64,000 nucleotides of DNA, from positions 372,001-436,000 of the forward strand of contig NZ_QSUN01000001.1 of NCBI RefSeq assembly GCF_003438995.1, written 5' to 3'. Positions 55,901 through 64,000 of this stretch are shown here, piece by piece; the first letter of the stretch is position 1, and every line of letters starts with the position of its first letter. A model generated the notes under the pieces. It made no database searches. It was given only the letters and a program-made list of their open reading frames with translations, and was not told where the DNA came from. Made by a program: the position numbers and the translations under genes. The DNA is from Bacteroides sp. OM05-12. Its GTDB lineage: Bacteria > Bacteroidota > Bacteroidia > Bacteroidales > Bacteroidaceae.

Positions 55901-56748
55901 CCGGGTTTGTCGAGATCGCTTTTATCGGAATCTCCTCCATATTTTAACACTTTGACCAATGCACCGTTTTTGTCATACTGATAGATATGTTTTGCAGATG
56001 GAACTAATATTGGTGCCATCAAATGTTGACGGTATAGTGAATCTGACACTAATTTGCCTTCTGCGTCATAGGCATAACATTTTCTGTCGATTTCTCTTGT
56101 GCTGCCATCACTGAGATGTTTTACGGTAGAGTTCTTTAATTCATTACCCATATTGTCAAAGACATAAGAAGTGGTTTCTGCTAGCTTGATAGTTCCGGTG
56201 TAGTCGGCATCACTATAAAGATCTTTAGAACTCAGGACTCCGTTTGTATAATGATATTCATATCTTTTTGTCTCGATGTTTTTATTGTTTTTATAGACTT
56301 CTTTCGCTAATAATTCGCCTTCATAAGTGTATTCGCAGGATTCTATGAATGTGTTATATACGGGATTGATTTTCGTGGTTTTAAGCAGTTTCAATCCTGT
56401 ATCGTCATATTCATAGTCTGTTTGATAGTTATTGTAGCTCGAAATACATGATTCGGACAATACTTTGTTGTGTTCATTATAAGTATATGTATATTGTTCG
56501 CGTATGGTATTGTCTGCTGCATTATAAGTTATATTGCTTATCAGATTGCCAGATTTATCGTAATAATAGCTATTCCTATAAAGGTTCTCTTCACCAATAC
56601 TGTCGATTGTTTGTGTCTCCTCATTGGCCAAATATTGGATTTTCCATGTCGTCATCCGGTTTGTTTTCCACGTCGGATTTTGTTGGGCAATAGCTGAACA
56701 TACAGCTAATAGGCCTACCAGCACTAAAAAGAGTTTGTTTTTCTTCAT
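52918..56748 (-). CDS. 1,276-residue secreted multidomain protein with sorting-type C-terminus
   Basis: Signal peptide MKKNKLFLVLVGLLAVCSAIA. Residues ~35-300 and ~480-720 hold Tyr-rich YxYDxxG-type repeats (YYYDKSGNLISNITY; YAYDAEGKLVSDSLY), with fibronectin-III-like domains after each (near 310-480 and 735-820). Residues ~860-1030 and ~1035-1200 are two copies of one module (NLKNMIAAGVSAKGYSYRVT...NYFVGDATGA and NLKEMLNAGVDEDGRAYVVK...NYFVKDATAA) that resembles OB-fold-like DUF5689-type domains. The last ~70 residues look like a sorting domain. Probably a surface glycan- or protein-binding scaffold. It has its own terminator. Confidence 0.75.
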   Translation of the reverse strand: MKKNKLFLVLVGLLAVCSAIAQQNPTWKTNRMTTWKIQYLANEETQTIDSIGEENLYRNSYYYDKSGNLISNITYNAADNTIREQYTYTYNEHNKVLSESCISSYNNYQTDYEYDDTGLKLLKTTKINPVYNTFIESCEYTYEGELLAKEVYKNNKNIETKRYEYHYTNGVLSSKDLYSDADYTGTIKLAETTSYVFDNMGNELKNSTVKHLSDGSTREIDRKCYAYDAEGKLVSDSLYRQHLMAPILVPSAKHIYQYDKNGALVKVLKYGGDSDKSDLDKPGNFPMLSQYYVHTLQLYGSDYAPQNVNIQQGEAIGTIKITFKAPTVTTGLEGYKVMVDNELLNEIFTGTELTVKKQKKGTHVYRIFPIYNKEVANASDPVTFNIEIDCPPVTNLQVAAYEYYSYEWHLNLQWDAPAKNSLTFKNYRYIVDTSKGTSVFNTAAASTYSKKEETIITVYAVYEEGESDPCTITFDLSDITKSKVAHWNNSGYTVKDAYGNIKGSGNYYYKEYSGSEQLLFEVEYDAQNNPLRKTVKAAPSSYSKISVDTQYGWNKEEWTWKRDGTITSTSNMYYQVVEKRTKTIGQSGKLEDSSKETYTYATENTQDKLPIQTEYWTIAGKDSSIVSIKKHSYEGNGRVDMVYKADGETITGKEEYFYLDPAKVDSIKVYTYDGTNYTPTARTVFDYLSGTKLVSAEKTDKYTGGKWVKETEKVYTASSAYHKSHAVSELAAEEGDNLVKLTWKAPEGADGLSGYKVYANDVLCKKTPVPASATSYDVKGLPTGNFTFSIVAVYTDNQEANYVSTIGINHTDMTVAYDNLKNMIAAGVSAKGYSYRVTGEILVTGVLDPKAFGENYFVGDATGAVNVVPADNDDAAAFTFRSGDKIKSLKGQLKEENGTHYFIYESAELVSRNNNVTPTAMTIEDFVKNPSSVEAKYIKFEKVTFSDEVSADDKLLPAVCHMVQGDKSANLMLGNSQIKKPDAANVAGFVIKAEDTWAVVLNGTRDFYAIYTPKEFANLKEMLNAGVDEDGRAYVVKGEVLVTGAVASFIQTNYFVKDATAALCLSADEMSQFSVKAGDKIKDLKGTLDEFNGAHSFFVESATQVSTGNTVTPEVLTIAVLNANPGDYEAQYVKFEEVTFNGVSGETTFPAITEMAQGNSTVSLIFGQEQINVVECANISGFVSLVGGETQILLNGKEGFEQASGITDIIVSDVYYENGTIVAEGASSITVFDMTGRQLVYSASERADIAAAYSGIVAAKVTYTNGNVRIVKLIVK

Positions 56749-56969
56749 AATTTAAATTTATTAAGTGAGTAATAGAGATAGATTGTCGTTTGCGTTACAT
56801 TTGCAATATATGAGCTAAACTTGCTCGGTCAACCCAAAGAAGCCTAAACGTTGTCCAATTTCAGGGAAAGAACTTGTCCTATATTTATAATGAGTTGATA
56901 TTCAGCGGATATACTGTGTAGAGAAACATGATAGTTTTCAGAGGGTATCCGAAAAGGTGTGAGTATAAT

Positions 56970-57043
56970 TTAGGTGCGTATCTCGCGAACTTCACAGATT
57001 AAGTTTATACAGAATCCATGTAATTCGCGAGATACGCACCTAA
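56970..57043. repeat. 20-bp perfect inverted repeat with 34-nt loop
   Basis: TTAGGTGCGTATCTCGCGAA (56970-56989) and its exact complement (57024-57043). It lies in the 393-nt gap between the 52918 gene and the acyl-CoA synthetase, 98 nt past the synthetase stop (minus strand). It may be the synthetase terminator, but 20 perfect pairs without a T-run suggest another role. The rest of the gap shows no gene. Confidence 0.7.
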
Positions 57044-57141
57044 GAAAGAATGAAGAAAGACTTCCCGGACTACCTTATAAATTATGAGGAGAAGATATCA
57101 TTTCGCTCACTCTTCTATTTTATATCAGGAGGCGGGGTGTC

Positions 57142-58791
57142 TTATATAATTTCGATACCTTGTTGCTCACAGAGTTCCAGTCCTAAATCTTTGAGCTTGA
57201 ACTTCTGTATCTTTCCGCTTCCGGTCATCGGGAATTCTTTAATGAAGAAAATGTATTTGGGGATTTTATAACGTGCTATTTTGTTCTTGCAAAACTCACG
57301 GACATCAGACTCATGCATATCCACTCCTTCACGCAGGATAATGAATGCTCCGACCGCTTCTCCGTATCTCTTGGACGGGATGCCGGCTACCTGCACGTCT
57401 TTCACTCCTTCCAGCTTATAGAGAAATTCTTCGATTTCTCTCGGATAGATATTTTCACCGCCCCGGATAATCATGTCTTTGATGCGTCCGGTGATACGAT
57501 AGTTTCCGTCTTCATCCTTGATGCCTAAGTCTCCCGAATGAAGAAAACCGTTCTTGTCGATAACCTCGGCAGTAGCTTCCGGATTTTTATAATAACCTTT
57601 CATCGTGTTATAGCCCCGGTTGCACATTTCTCCCTGAACTCCTACCGGGCATTCTTCTCCGGTTTCGGGATCGATGACTTTTACTTCGGTAAACTCGAAA
57701 TCTCGTCCTACGGTATTGCAACGCACATCGAAAGAGTCGTCGATGCGGGAAGCGGTCATACCCGGAGAGGCTTCGGTGAGGCCGTAAACGCTTGTTACTT
57801 TCATGAACATCTTTTCTTCCACTCTCTTCATCAGTTCCACCGGACAGAGCGAACCTGCCATGATGCCGGTGCGGAGGCTGGACATATCGAACATGTCGAA
57901 CATCGGATGGTTGAGTTCGGCAATGAACATGGTCGGTACTCCGTAAAGTGCCGTGCACCGTTCTTTGTGTATGGAGGCGAGTACGACAAGCGGGTCAAAG
58001 CGTTCCACTATCACTTGTGTGCAACCGTGCGTAAGACAGTTCATGGTGGCAAGTACCACGCCGAAGCAGTGGAATAGGGGTACACAGCAGCAGAGCTTGT
58101 CGTCGGCGGTGAACTTCATGTGTTCTCCCGTGAGGAATCCGTTGTTCGTAATGTTATGGTGAGAAAGCATCACTCCTTTGGGAAATCCGGTAGTGCCGGA
58201 TGTGTATTGCATATTAACCACATCATGGCAGGAGACTTTCTTTTTGGCTTCCGTCAGTGTGCTATCTTCGATATTGTCTCCCAATAACAGGATTTCGGGT
58301 GTGTTGTACATACCTCTGAACTTTTCCTGTCCTACGTAGATCACATTCTTCATGTGTGGGAAACGCTTGCTTTCGAGGTGTCCGCGCTGGCAGGTTTTCA
58401 GTTCCGGCAGCATCTTGTAGGTCATTTCCACAAAATCCGTGTCACGTTCCCCGTTGACGATACACAAGGTATGCATATCCGAGTTTTCACATAGGTACTC
58501 CAGCTCCGACTGACGGTAATTGGTGTTTACCGTAACGTAGACCGCACCGATTTTGGCACAGGCATACAGAAATGTGAGCCAGTCCGGAACGTTTGCCGCC
58601 CAGATGCCCACATGTGTGTCTTTCTTGATCCCGATGGCAAGAAGTCCTTTAGCCATCTTGTCTACCCGTTCATTGAACTCTTTCCACGTAAAGCGCAGAT
58701 TACGGTCGGAATAAACAATATATTCCTTATCGGGTGTCTGCTCTGCCCATTGTTCAAGCCAGTCACCTAAAGTTTTCTCGAAAAGTTGCAT
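57142..58791 (-). CDS. AMP-binding acyl-CoA synthetase
   Basis: 549 residues of the ANL superfamily. AMP-binding loop [20 protein letters not shown], the [11 protein letters not shown] segment, [19 protein letters not shown] with the hinge Arg, and [14 protein letters not shown] with the C-terminal catalytic Lys. Length and motifs match medium/long-chain fatty acyl-CoA synthetases of the FadD type. Substrate chain length cannot be read off. It lies 18 nt after the XRE-cupin regulator and is probably controlled by it. Confidence 0.85.
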   Translation of the reverse strand: MQLFEKTLGDWLEQWAEQTPDKEYIVYSDRNLRFTWKEFNERVDKMAKGLLAIGIKKDTHVGIWAANVPDWLTFLYACAKIGAVYVTVNTNYRQSELEYLCENSDMHTLCIVNGERDTDFVEMTYKMLPELKTCQRGHLESKRFPHMKNVIYVGQEKFRGMYNTPEILLLGDNIEDSTLTEAKKKVSCHDVVNMQYTSGTTGFPKGVMLSHHNITNNGFLTGEHMKFTADDKLCCCVPLFHCFGVVLATMNCLTHGCTQVIVERFDPLVVLASIHKERCTALYGVPTMFIAELNHPMFDMFDMSSLRTGIMAGSLCPVELMKRVEEKMFMKVTSVYGLTEASPGMTASRIDDSFDVRCNTVGRDFEFTEVKVIDPETGEECPVGVQGEMCNRGYNTMKGYYKNPEATAEVIDKNGFLHSGDLGIKDEDGNYRITGRIKDMIIRGGENIYPREIEEFLYKLEGVKDVQVAGIPSKRYGEAVGAFIILREGVDMHESDVREFCKNKIARYKIPKYIFFIKEFPMTGSGKIQKFKLKDLGLELCEQQGIEII

Positions 58792-58809
58792 TTGTCTTTT
58801 TATAGTTGT

Positions 58810-59385
58810 TTAAATAGGAGTATAGATAACCGCCAGTATCTTGGCAGCCTGCCCCTCGTATGCGTGTACATGGTGAGGTACGATGGAATCGTAGTAAATA
58901 CTGTCACCTTCTTCCAACACATACGTATTTTTGCCGTAGCTGATCTCCATAACACCTTCCATTACCATGATAAATTCTTCTCCCTCATGGGATGAAAGCA
59001 CGAAATCGGTATCGTTCGTCGCTTCCACATCAATGATGAACGGCTCCATGTGACGGTCTGCCTTTGATTTGGACAGTGAATGATACTGCATGTGACGACG
59101 TGAATGGATGGCATTGTTTGAGAAGCTGATTGTATCCGAAGAGTCGGACTTCCGGCAAACTACGGGACCCAGTTCGTTCTGGTCATCGAGGAATGTACCG
59201 AGACGTACTCCGAGCACACGGGCTATCTTGATTAGCGGAGCCAATGACGGTAGGTCGATATTATCTTCTATACGTTCTATCTGTTCTATTGCCAACCCTG
59301 AACGGTCGGAAAGTTCTTCTATGGTTATTCCTTTTGTTTCGCGGAGTGACTTGATTTTCTCTCCTACGATTTTTGTTGCATCCAT
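58810..59385 (-). CDS. XRE-type regulator with a cupin sensor domain
   Basis: 191 residues. Residues ~8-65 are an XRE helix-turn-helix (GEKIKSLRETKGITIEELSDRSGLAIEQIERIED). Residues ~115-190 are a cupin barrel (SSHEGEEFIMVMEGVMEISYGKN, then EEGDSIYYDSIVPHHV). This design is typical of regulators sensing small molecules. It leads an operon with the acyl-CoA synthetase. The inducer is unknown; an acyl compound is an inference. Confidence 0.85.
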   Translation of the reverse strand: MDATKIVGEKIKSLRETKGITIEELSDRSGLAIEQIERIEDNIDLPSLAPLIKIARVLGVRLGTFLDDQNELGPVVCRKSDSSDTISFSNNAIHSRRHMQYHSLSKSKADRHMEPFIIDVEATNDTDFVLSSHEGEEFIMVMEGVMEISYGKNTYVLEEGDSIYYDSIVPHHVHAYEGQAAKILAVIYTPI

Positions 59386-59471
59386 AATGTCGGTATTAAA
59401 GATTGTTAGTTAATGACGCAAAAATACATAAATCTTTCATTTATGAAAAGATTTTGTGAATATAATGTTAG

Positions 59472-59522
59472 TCAGCCCCTCTCTTTTGCTGGAAAACTGG
59501 TTCCCGAAAAGAGAGGGGCTGA
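59472..59522 (-). terminator. Terminator of argS
   Basis: A perfect 16-bp stem, TCAGCCCCTCTCTTTT (59472-59487) with its complement (59507-59522), 19-nt loop, 22 nt after the argS stop on the minus strand. Confidence 0.8.
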
Positions 59523-59544
59523 TATGAAGAAGTTGAATTATGGT

Positions 59545-61338
59545 TTACATTCTTTCCGGAACTTCGATGCCTAATAATCCCATAGCCGACTTCACGATTC
59601 TGCCGACATTGGCGGAAAGGGCGAGGCGGAATAGTTTCAGATGTTCATTTTCTTCACGCAGGATGCTGAAATCGTGATAGAACTGGTTGTATTCTTTCAC
59701 CAAATCATACGTGTAATTAGCGATGACAGACGGACTGTAATCCTCTCCTGCTTGTTTTACGACTCCGGCAAAGTCGGCAAGCATTTGGATGAGTCCTTCT
59801 TCCTTTTCGCTCAATTCCACATCTTTCGGCAGTGTTGACGGAACGCTGATACCTGCTTCGGCAGCCTTACGCAGGATGGACTGGATACGTGCGTAGGTAT
59901 ATTGGATGAAAGGTCCTGTATTCCCGTTGAAGTCGATAGACTCTTTCGGGTTGAAGGTCATGTTCTTGCGTGCATCCACTTTCAGGATGAAGTATTTCAA
60001 AGCACCTAGACCCACGATGCGTGCAATGTTGTTTGCCTCTTCCTCTGTGCATCCGTCCAGTTTGCCCAACTCGCCGGAAGTTTCTTTGGCGGTGTTGATC
60101 ATTTCGTCCATAAGGTCGTCGGCATCTACCACCGTACCTTCACGCGACTTCATTTTACCTTCCGGCAGTTCCACCATTCCGTAGGAGAAGTGTACAAGAC
60201 TCTTTCCCCATTCAAAACCAAGTTTGTCCAGCAGGATGGAGAGCACTTGGAAATGGTAATTTTGTTCGTTACCCACTACATAAATCATCTTATTGATGGG
60301 ATAATCGGCGAAACGGAGTTTGGCGGTACCAATGTCCTGAGTCATATAGACGGATGTGCCGTCTGCGCGTAGCAGTAGTTTATGGTCAAGACCTTCGGCA
60401 GTCAGGTCGGCCCATACGGAACCGTCCTCTTTCTTATAGAAGAATCCCTTTTCGAGTCCTTCCATTACTTTCTCTTTCCCTTCCAGATAGGTATTGGATT
60501 CATAGTATATCTTGTCGAAACTAACACCCAAGCGTTTGTAAGTCTCGTCGAAACCGTCATATACCCAGTTGTTCATCATTGCCCATAAAGCTCTGACTTC
60601 CGGATCGCCCGCTTCCCATTTAACCAGCATTTCGCGTGCTTCGTTCATCAATGGAGATTTAGCTTCTGCCTCTTCTTTTGTCATGCCCTGTTTTTCCAGT
60701 TCGGCAACCTCTGCTTTATAATGCTTGTCGAAAGCCACGTAATAGTCGCCTACCAAATGATCGCCTTTTTTACCGGATGATTCGGGAGTTTCGCCGTTAC
60801 CATACTTTTGCCATGCCAGCATGGATTTGCAAATATGGATGCCACGGTCATTTACGATATTGGTTTTCACAACCTTATTACCGTTGGCAGCAACGATATT
60901 GGCAAGTGCGTTACCCAGAAGGTTGTTACGTATATGTCCCAGATGGAGCGGTTTGTTGGTGTTGGGTGAAGAATATTCGATCATCACCAGCGGAGAAGAT
61001 TCATCGGCTGTTTTGATACCGTAGTTTTCTTCCGCATTGATTTCGTTCAGCAAGTCAATCCAGCAGGCGGATGATATAGTCAGGTTCAGGAAGCCTTTGA
61101 TAACATTGAATGCCGCTACAGCCGGTTCGTTCTGTGATAAGTATTCCCCGATTTCCTGTGCTGTCTGTTCCGGTGACTTCTTTGAGGTCCTTAGAAACGG
61201 AAAAACAACCAGTGTGAGGTGACCTTCAAACTCTTTCTTCGTTTTTTGCAACTGTACCTGTGCGGCAGGAACATCTTGTCCGTAGAGCGCTTTTATACCC
61301 TTAACAACAGATTGGGCAATAATATTTTCTATCTTCAT
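59545..61338 (-). CDS. argS: Arginyl-tRNA synthetase
   Basis: 597 residues. N-terminal additional domain (residues ~1-110, tRNA D-loop recognition), HIGH motif in NKPLHLGHIRNNLLGN, the ArgS-specific QYTYARIQSILRKA segment and PEGKMKSREGTV in the position of KMSKS. C-terminal anticodon-binding domain ends ALSANVGRIVKSAMGLLGIEVPERM. Complete. Monocistronic by its own promoter and terminator. Confidence 0.97.
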   Translation of the reverse strand: MKIENIIAQSVVKGIKALYGQDVPAAQVQLQKTKKEFEGHLTLVVFPFLRTSKKSPEQTAQEIGEYLSQNEPAVAAFNVIKGFLNLTISSACWIDLLNEINAEENYGIKTADESSPLVMIEYSSPNTNKPLHLGHIRNNLLGNALANIVAANGNKVVKTNIVNDRGIHICKSMLAWQKYGNGETPESSGKKGDHLVGDYYVAFDKHYKAEVAELEKQGMTKEEAEAKSPLMNEAREMLVKWEAGDPEVRALWAMMNNWVYDGFDETYKRLGVSFDKIYYESNTYLEGKEKVMEGLEKGFFYKKEDGSVWADLTAEGLDHKLLLRADGTSVYMTQDIGTAKLRFADYPINKMIYVVGNEQNYHFQVLSILLDKLGFEWGKSLVHFSYGMVELPEGKMKSREGTVVDADDLMDEMINTAKETSGELGKLDGCTEEEANNIARIVGLGALKYFILKVDARKNMTFNPKESIDFNGNTGPFIQYTYARIQSILRKAAEAGISVPSTLPKDVELSEKEEGLIQMLADFAGVVKQAGEDYSPSVIANYTYDLVKEYNQFYHDFSILREENEHLKLFRLALSANVGRIVKSAMGLLGIEVPERM

Positions 61339-61376
61339 TGTATAAGTATGTTTCTGAATATTACATTATTGGGCTG

Positions 61377-61384
61377 CAAAGATA
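61377..61384 (-). promoter_or_regulatory. -7 element for argS
   Basis: Minus-strand TATCTTTG, 38 nt before the argS start. Confidence 0.5.
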
Positions 61385-61581
61385 AGGATAAAAATGATAG
61401 TTATCCATCCCCTGACGAGAAATTTCACGGGTAAAGCGAGTTGGAGTTGACAGTTAAAGTGATGGATATACCTGTTGTGCCGGAGTTGAATGTTCTGTTT
61501 TGGGGGTAAGTATGGAACCGTTATTGGGGTAAGACTTATTATGAAGTTCTTATTGGCTTACCGGTGTTGTGTCTACAATAA

Positions 61582-61649
61582 AATAACATCTTAATTGAAT
61601 CCCGTATGCTGGTTCTAAATCGGTATACTGATTCAATTAACATGTTATT
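61582..61649 (-). terminator. Terminator of the HU gene
   Basis: AATAACATCTTAATTGAATC (61582-61601) pairs with 61630-61649 at 19 of 20 positions, 28-nt loop. Follows the HU stop on the minus strand. The remaining 61385-61581 holds nothing recognisable. Confidence 0.6.
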
Positions 61650-61682
61650 AACGCAATCTTTTCTGATTTTCTTAAAAAGAGT

Positions 61683-61955
61683 TTATTTTATTGCATCAGA
61701 TAGTTCTGCACCAGCTTTGAACCTAGCTACTTTTTTTGCTGGAATTCTGATCGGGGCTTTAGTAGAAGGATTGATACCAGTTCTTGCTGCTCTTTCTGAT
61801 ACAGCGAATGTTCCGAAACCAACTAAAGCAACTTTATTGCCTTCTTTTAAAGCTTTGGTAACACTGGAAATAAAAGCATCGAGTGCTTTTTTAGAATCAG
61901 CTTTGTTCAAGCCGGATTCTTCTGCGATCGCATTAATAAGTTCTCCCTTATTCAT
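61683..61955 (-). CDS. HU family DNA-binding protein
   Basis: 90 residues, standard HU/IHF length. MNKGELINAIAEESGLNKADSKKALDAFISSV gives the helical dimer core, ALVGFGTFAV the beta saddle, and RAARTGINPSTKAPIRIPAKKVARFKAGAEL the DNA-binding arm with the conserved Arg-Asn-Pro-type loop. Bends and compacts DNA. Own promoter, with an almost ideal Bacteroides layout. Confidence 0.96.
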   Translation of the reverse strand: MNKGELINAIAEESGLNKADSKKALDAFISSVTKALKEGNKVALVGFGTFAVSERAARTGINPSTKAPIRIPAKKVARFKAGAELSDAIK

Positions 61956-62009
61956 AACGTAAATGATTAATTATTAGTAATAACACAAACGAAAAATCTA
62001 AATTTCTCA

Positions 62010-62040
62010 CAAATATAGGAGAACAAAACAACATATCAAA
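62010..62040 (-). promoter_or_regulatory. HU promoter with both -33 and -7 elements
   Basis: On the minus strand TTTG (62037-62040), a 19-nt spacer, then TATATTTG (62010-62017), matching the Bacteroides consensus TTTG-N19-21-TAnnTTTG exactly. Confidence 0.75.
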
Positions 62041-62123
62041 CATAAAACTTAAAAAATGTATGGTCTATTTTGAAAAAAATGTAAGAGAATCAGCTTTTTA
62101 TGCTTTAAAACAGAATTTATTAG

Positions 62124-62131
62124 TAAATTTG
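62124..62131 (+). promoter_or_regulatory. -7 element for the rhomboid pair
   Basis: TAAATTTG, 50 nt before the first rhomboid start. Confidence 0.4.
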
Positions 62132-62181
62132 CAACCTTATAAGTTTACGAATGTTGTAAAGACAAATAATGAAGATTAGAT

Positions 62182-62859
62182 ATGCCAGTTGTAACTAAGA
62201 ATTTAATAATAATCAATATATTACTCTTTTTCGGAGGGATTGTCGCAGCAAAATATGGAATAAACCTGGACCAATATCTCGGTCTGCATTTTTTTCTTGC
62301 CGATGATTTTAATCTTGCCCAGTTGTTTACCTATATGTTCATGCACGGAGGTTTTACACATATTTTCTTCAATATGTTTGCCTTGTTTATGTTCGGGCGT
62401 ATACTTGAGCAAGTTTGGGGGCCGAGACGTTTTCTCTTCTATTATATCGTGTGTGGAGTAGGAGCGGGTTTGATTCAGGAGTTAGTACAGTACATTCATT
62501 ATTCGATGGAGCTTTCAGCTTATGACAGTGTGAATATAGGCGGTATGATTATGCCGATGGCGCAATACCTGAATCTGATGATAACGGTTGGTGCTTCCGG
62601 TGCCATTTATGCCATTCTTCTTGCTTTTGGTATGCTTTTCCCGAATCAAAGTCTTTTCATATTCCCGTTGCCTATGCCTATCAAGGCGAAATACTTTGTA
62701 ATCGGGTATGCAGCTTTGGAACTGTTCCTTGGCATCAGTAACAATGCAAGTGATAATGTTGCACATTTTGCACACTTGGGAGGTATGTTGTTCGGGTTTA
62801 TATTGATTATGTATTGGAGGAAAAAAGGTAATAATAACAATGGGACGTATTCTTACTGA
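62182..62859 (+). CDS. Rhomboid family intramembrane serine protease
   Basis: 225 residues with six membrane segments. HGGFTHIFFNMFALFMFG contains the His-Asn oxyanion motif, GASGAIYA the nucleophile Ser139, and NVAHFAHLGG the catalytic His195. All key residues are present, so an active protease is expected. Cleaves membrane proteins within the bilayer. Its end overlaps the second rhomboid start by 20 nt. Confidence 0.92.
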   Translation: MPVVTKNLIIINILLFFGGIVAAKYGINLDQYLGLHFFLADDFNLAQLFTYMFMHGGFTHIFFNMFALFMFGRILEQVWGPRRFLFYYIVCGVGAGLIQELVQYIHYSMELSAYDSVNIGGMIMPMAQYLNLMITVGASGAIYAILLAFGMLFPNQSLFIFPLPMPIKAKYFVIGYAALELFLGISNNASDNVAHFAHLGGMLFGFILIMYWRKKGNNNNGTYSY

Positions 62860-63739
62860 TTTAAAAGAGACATTTAGAAGAGGTGATATACATCTTCAGT
62901 ATATATATATTAATGTAGGAGTTTTTATTCTTACTACTCTGCTTTCTGTGTTTCTGGTTTTGTTTAACAGGAATAGTGGTCTTATTTTGCAGTATTTTGA
63001 ATTGCCGGCTTCGGTATCCCGTTTCCTGATTCAGCCGTGGAGCTTGTTTACTTATATGTTTATGCATGCGAACTTTATGCATATCCTGTTTAATATGCTT
63101 TGGTTGTATTGGTTCGGTAGTCTGTTCCTTCATTTCTTTTCGGCTAAGCATTTTCGTGGATTATATATATTAGGGGGAGTGTGTGGAGGTTTGCTTTATA
63201 TGCTGGCTTACAATATCTTTCCTTATTTCCGTTTTTCTGTGGAATTCTCTTTCTTATTGGGAGCTTCGGCTTCTGTATTGGCGATTGTAGTTGCTACGGC
63301 TTATCGTGAACCGAATTTTACTGTGAACCTTTTGTTCTTGGGTGCGGTTCGTTTGAAATACATTGCCTTGTTCATGGTGTTGTCTGATCTGTTGATGATG
63401 ACCGGAGGGAATGCCGGAGGGCATATAGCCCATTTAGGCGGAGCGTTGGCAGGACTGTGGTTTGCTATGGAGCTGAATAAGGGACGTGATATGACCTCGT
63501 GGATTAATATTGTATTGGATTGGTTTACCGGTATTTTTGATGGTAGCAAACGCAGAAAATCAAAAAAGCCGAAGATGAAAGTTCATTATGGTTCCCGTGT
63601 CGACGATTATGACTATAACGCCCGTAAGAAAGCACAATCCGAAGAGATAGACCGGATACTCGATAAACTGAAAAAATCCGGTTATGACAGTCTGACGGCA
63701 GATGAAAAGAAAAGCCTATTCGACGCAAGTAAGAAATAG
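62840..63739 (+). CDS. Second rhomboid family protein with C-terminal tail domain
   Basis: 299 residues. Membrane part with HANFMHILFNMLWLYWFG, Ser143 in GASASVLA (third Gly/Ser position changed from GxSG to GxSA), and His195 in GGHIAHLGG. A cytoplasmic tail (residues ~225-299) is basic, with KPKMKVHYGSRVDDYDYNAR and an EIDRILDKLKKSGYDSLTADE helix, like the DUF6576 tail of Bacteroidetes rhomboids. Activity is likely. The overlap of 20 nt with the first rhomboid implies coupled translation, perhaps a heteromeric pair. Confidence 0.88.
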   Translation: MGRILTDLKETFRRGDIHLQYIYINVGVFILTTLLSVFLVLFNRNSGLILQYFELPASVSRFLIQPWSLFTYMFMHANFMHILFNMLWLYWFGSLFLHFFSAKHFRGLYILGGVCGGLLYMLAYNIFPYFRFSVEFSFLLGASASVLAIVVATAYREPNFTVNLLFLGAVRLKYIALFMVLSDLLMMTGGNAGGHIAHLGGALAGLWFAMELNKGRDMTSWINIVLDWFTGIFDGSKRRKSKKPKMKVHYGSRVDDYDYNARKKAQSEEIDRILDKLKKSGYDSLTADEKKSLFDASKK

Positions 63740-63741
63740 CC

Positions 63742-64000
63742 ATGAAATGGATAAGTAAATATCTGGGATATCTTATACTGGGAATCAATGGCTTATTTGC
63801 CGGACTCCTTTTGTTCAGTGCGTATAGTCCGCACATCAATCCTGAAATTCATCCGGTGGTATCTTGTTTCGGCTTGGCATTTCCGGCTTTTCTAGTTATG
63901 AATTTGTTGTTTTTCCTGTTCTGGTTGTTTTTCCATCGGAAATATGTGCTCTTACCTTTATTGGCATTTATCGTTTGCATCGGTTCGATAAGGACGTATA
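63742..64000 (+). CDS. N-terminus of a membrane-anchored protein, probably EEP-type (runs off window)
   Basis: Starts MKWISKYLGYLILGINGLFA at 63742, 2 nt after the rhomboid stop, and continues beyond 64000. The first ~85 residues show three hydrophobic segments. In related genomes this layout often precedes an endonuclease/exonuclease/phosphatase domain; only the membrane part is visible here, so the EEP call is an inference. Confidence 0.5.
   Translation, partial: MKWISKYLGYLILGINGLFAGLLLFSAYSPHINPEIHPVVSCFGLAFPAFLVMNLLFFLFWLFFHRKYVLLPLLAFIVCIGSIRTY

Noticed and set aside
57050..57271. 73-codon plus-strand frame after the 20-bp inverted repeat
   Set aside because: It runs antisense into the acyl-CoA synthetase C-terminus and has no motif or promoter.
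61385..61581. tRNA or small RNA gene between argS and HU
   Set aside because: No acceptor stem, TTCRA loop or CCA-end pattern found on either strand.

Overview
The window looks like a chromosome segment of a human-gut Bacteroides species. The evidence is the TAnnTTTG -7 promoter elements, the lack of strong Shine-Dalgarno sites, typical Bacteroidales families (DUF4348, DUF2851, WbqC-like, DUF3783, SDR-type UxuB, Nudix-type xylose regulator) and secreted proteins with C-terminal sorting-like domains. Most of it is ordinary core and host-glycan metabolism. I see no prophage, CRISPR array, tRNA or rRNA.

Layout. 0.1-8.6 kb: L-fucose utilisation. A leftward pair (hexosamine-kinase-like, CBM9-like) diverges from fucR, followed by fucI-fucA-fucK-fucP; a near-identical 20-bp motif before fucR and before fucI is the likely FucR operator. 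The lactaldehyde reductase fucO lies apart at 19-20 kb. 8.9-16.1 kb: DUF4348, DUF2851, an outer-membrane barrel, then dapB-lepB-lepB2-wbqC. 16.3-28.0 kb: four large secreted proteins with sorting-type C-termini, a 54-residue ORF, fucO and an M16 peptidase. 28.3-34.9 kb: a dead IS5-type transposase, xylR-xylB-xylA and uxuB-uxuA. 35.2-47.9 kb: metG-DUF3783 leading into a surface-glycan cluster with a flippase, six glycosyltransferases or related proteins, and a LicC/aminotransferase fusion, an OCD-like dehydrogenase and LicD. 48-52 kb: a zinc-finger-like small protein, a YfhO-type membrane protein, and mtnN-luxS. 52.9-64 kb: a 1,276-residue secreted protein, an XRE-cupin regulator with an acyl-CoA synthetase, argS, HU, two overlapping rhomboids and the start of a membrane-anchored protein.

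Most unusual signal. Six intergenic stretches contain tandem short palindromes with a shared geometry. Five have an exact 22-bp period: a 14-bp unit (5-bp stem, 4-nt loop) plus an 8-bp spacer. The sixth has a 24-bp period (16 + 8). Primary sequences differ completely between families (AT-rich, GCGTT/AACGC, GAGTCGTACGACTC, GC-rich), but the spacing and stem pairing are kept. Four begin within about 75 nt of a stop codon, three within 15 nt. Three arrays share a core that reads in the sense direction of the gene upstream (fucP, xylA, luxS). A second dispersed element, a roughly 51-59-nt hairpin, occurs after fucP and again at 24.1 kb.

Other points of note: LepB2 has lost both catalytic residues of signal peptidase I, and a cytidylyltransferase-aminotransferase fusion next to LicD suggests phospho-amino-alcohol decoration of the surface glycan.
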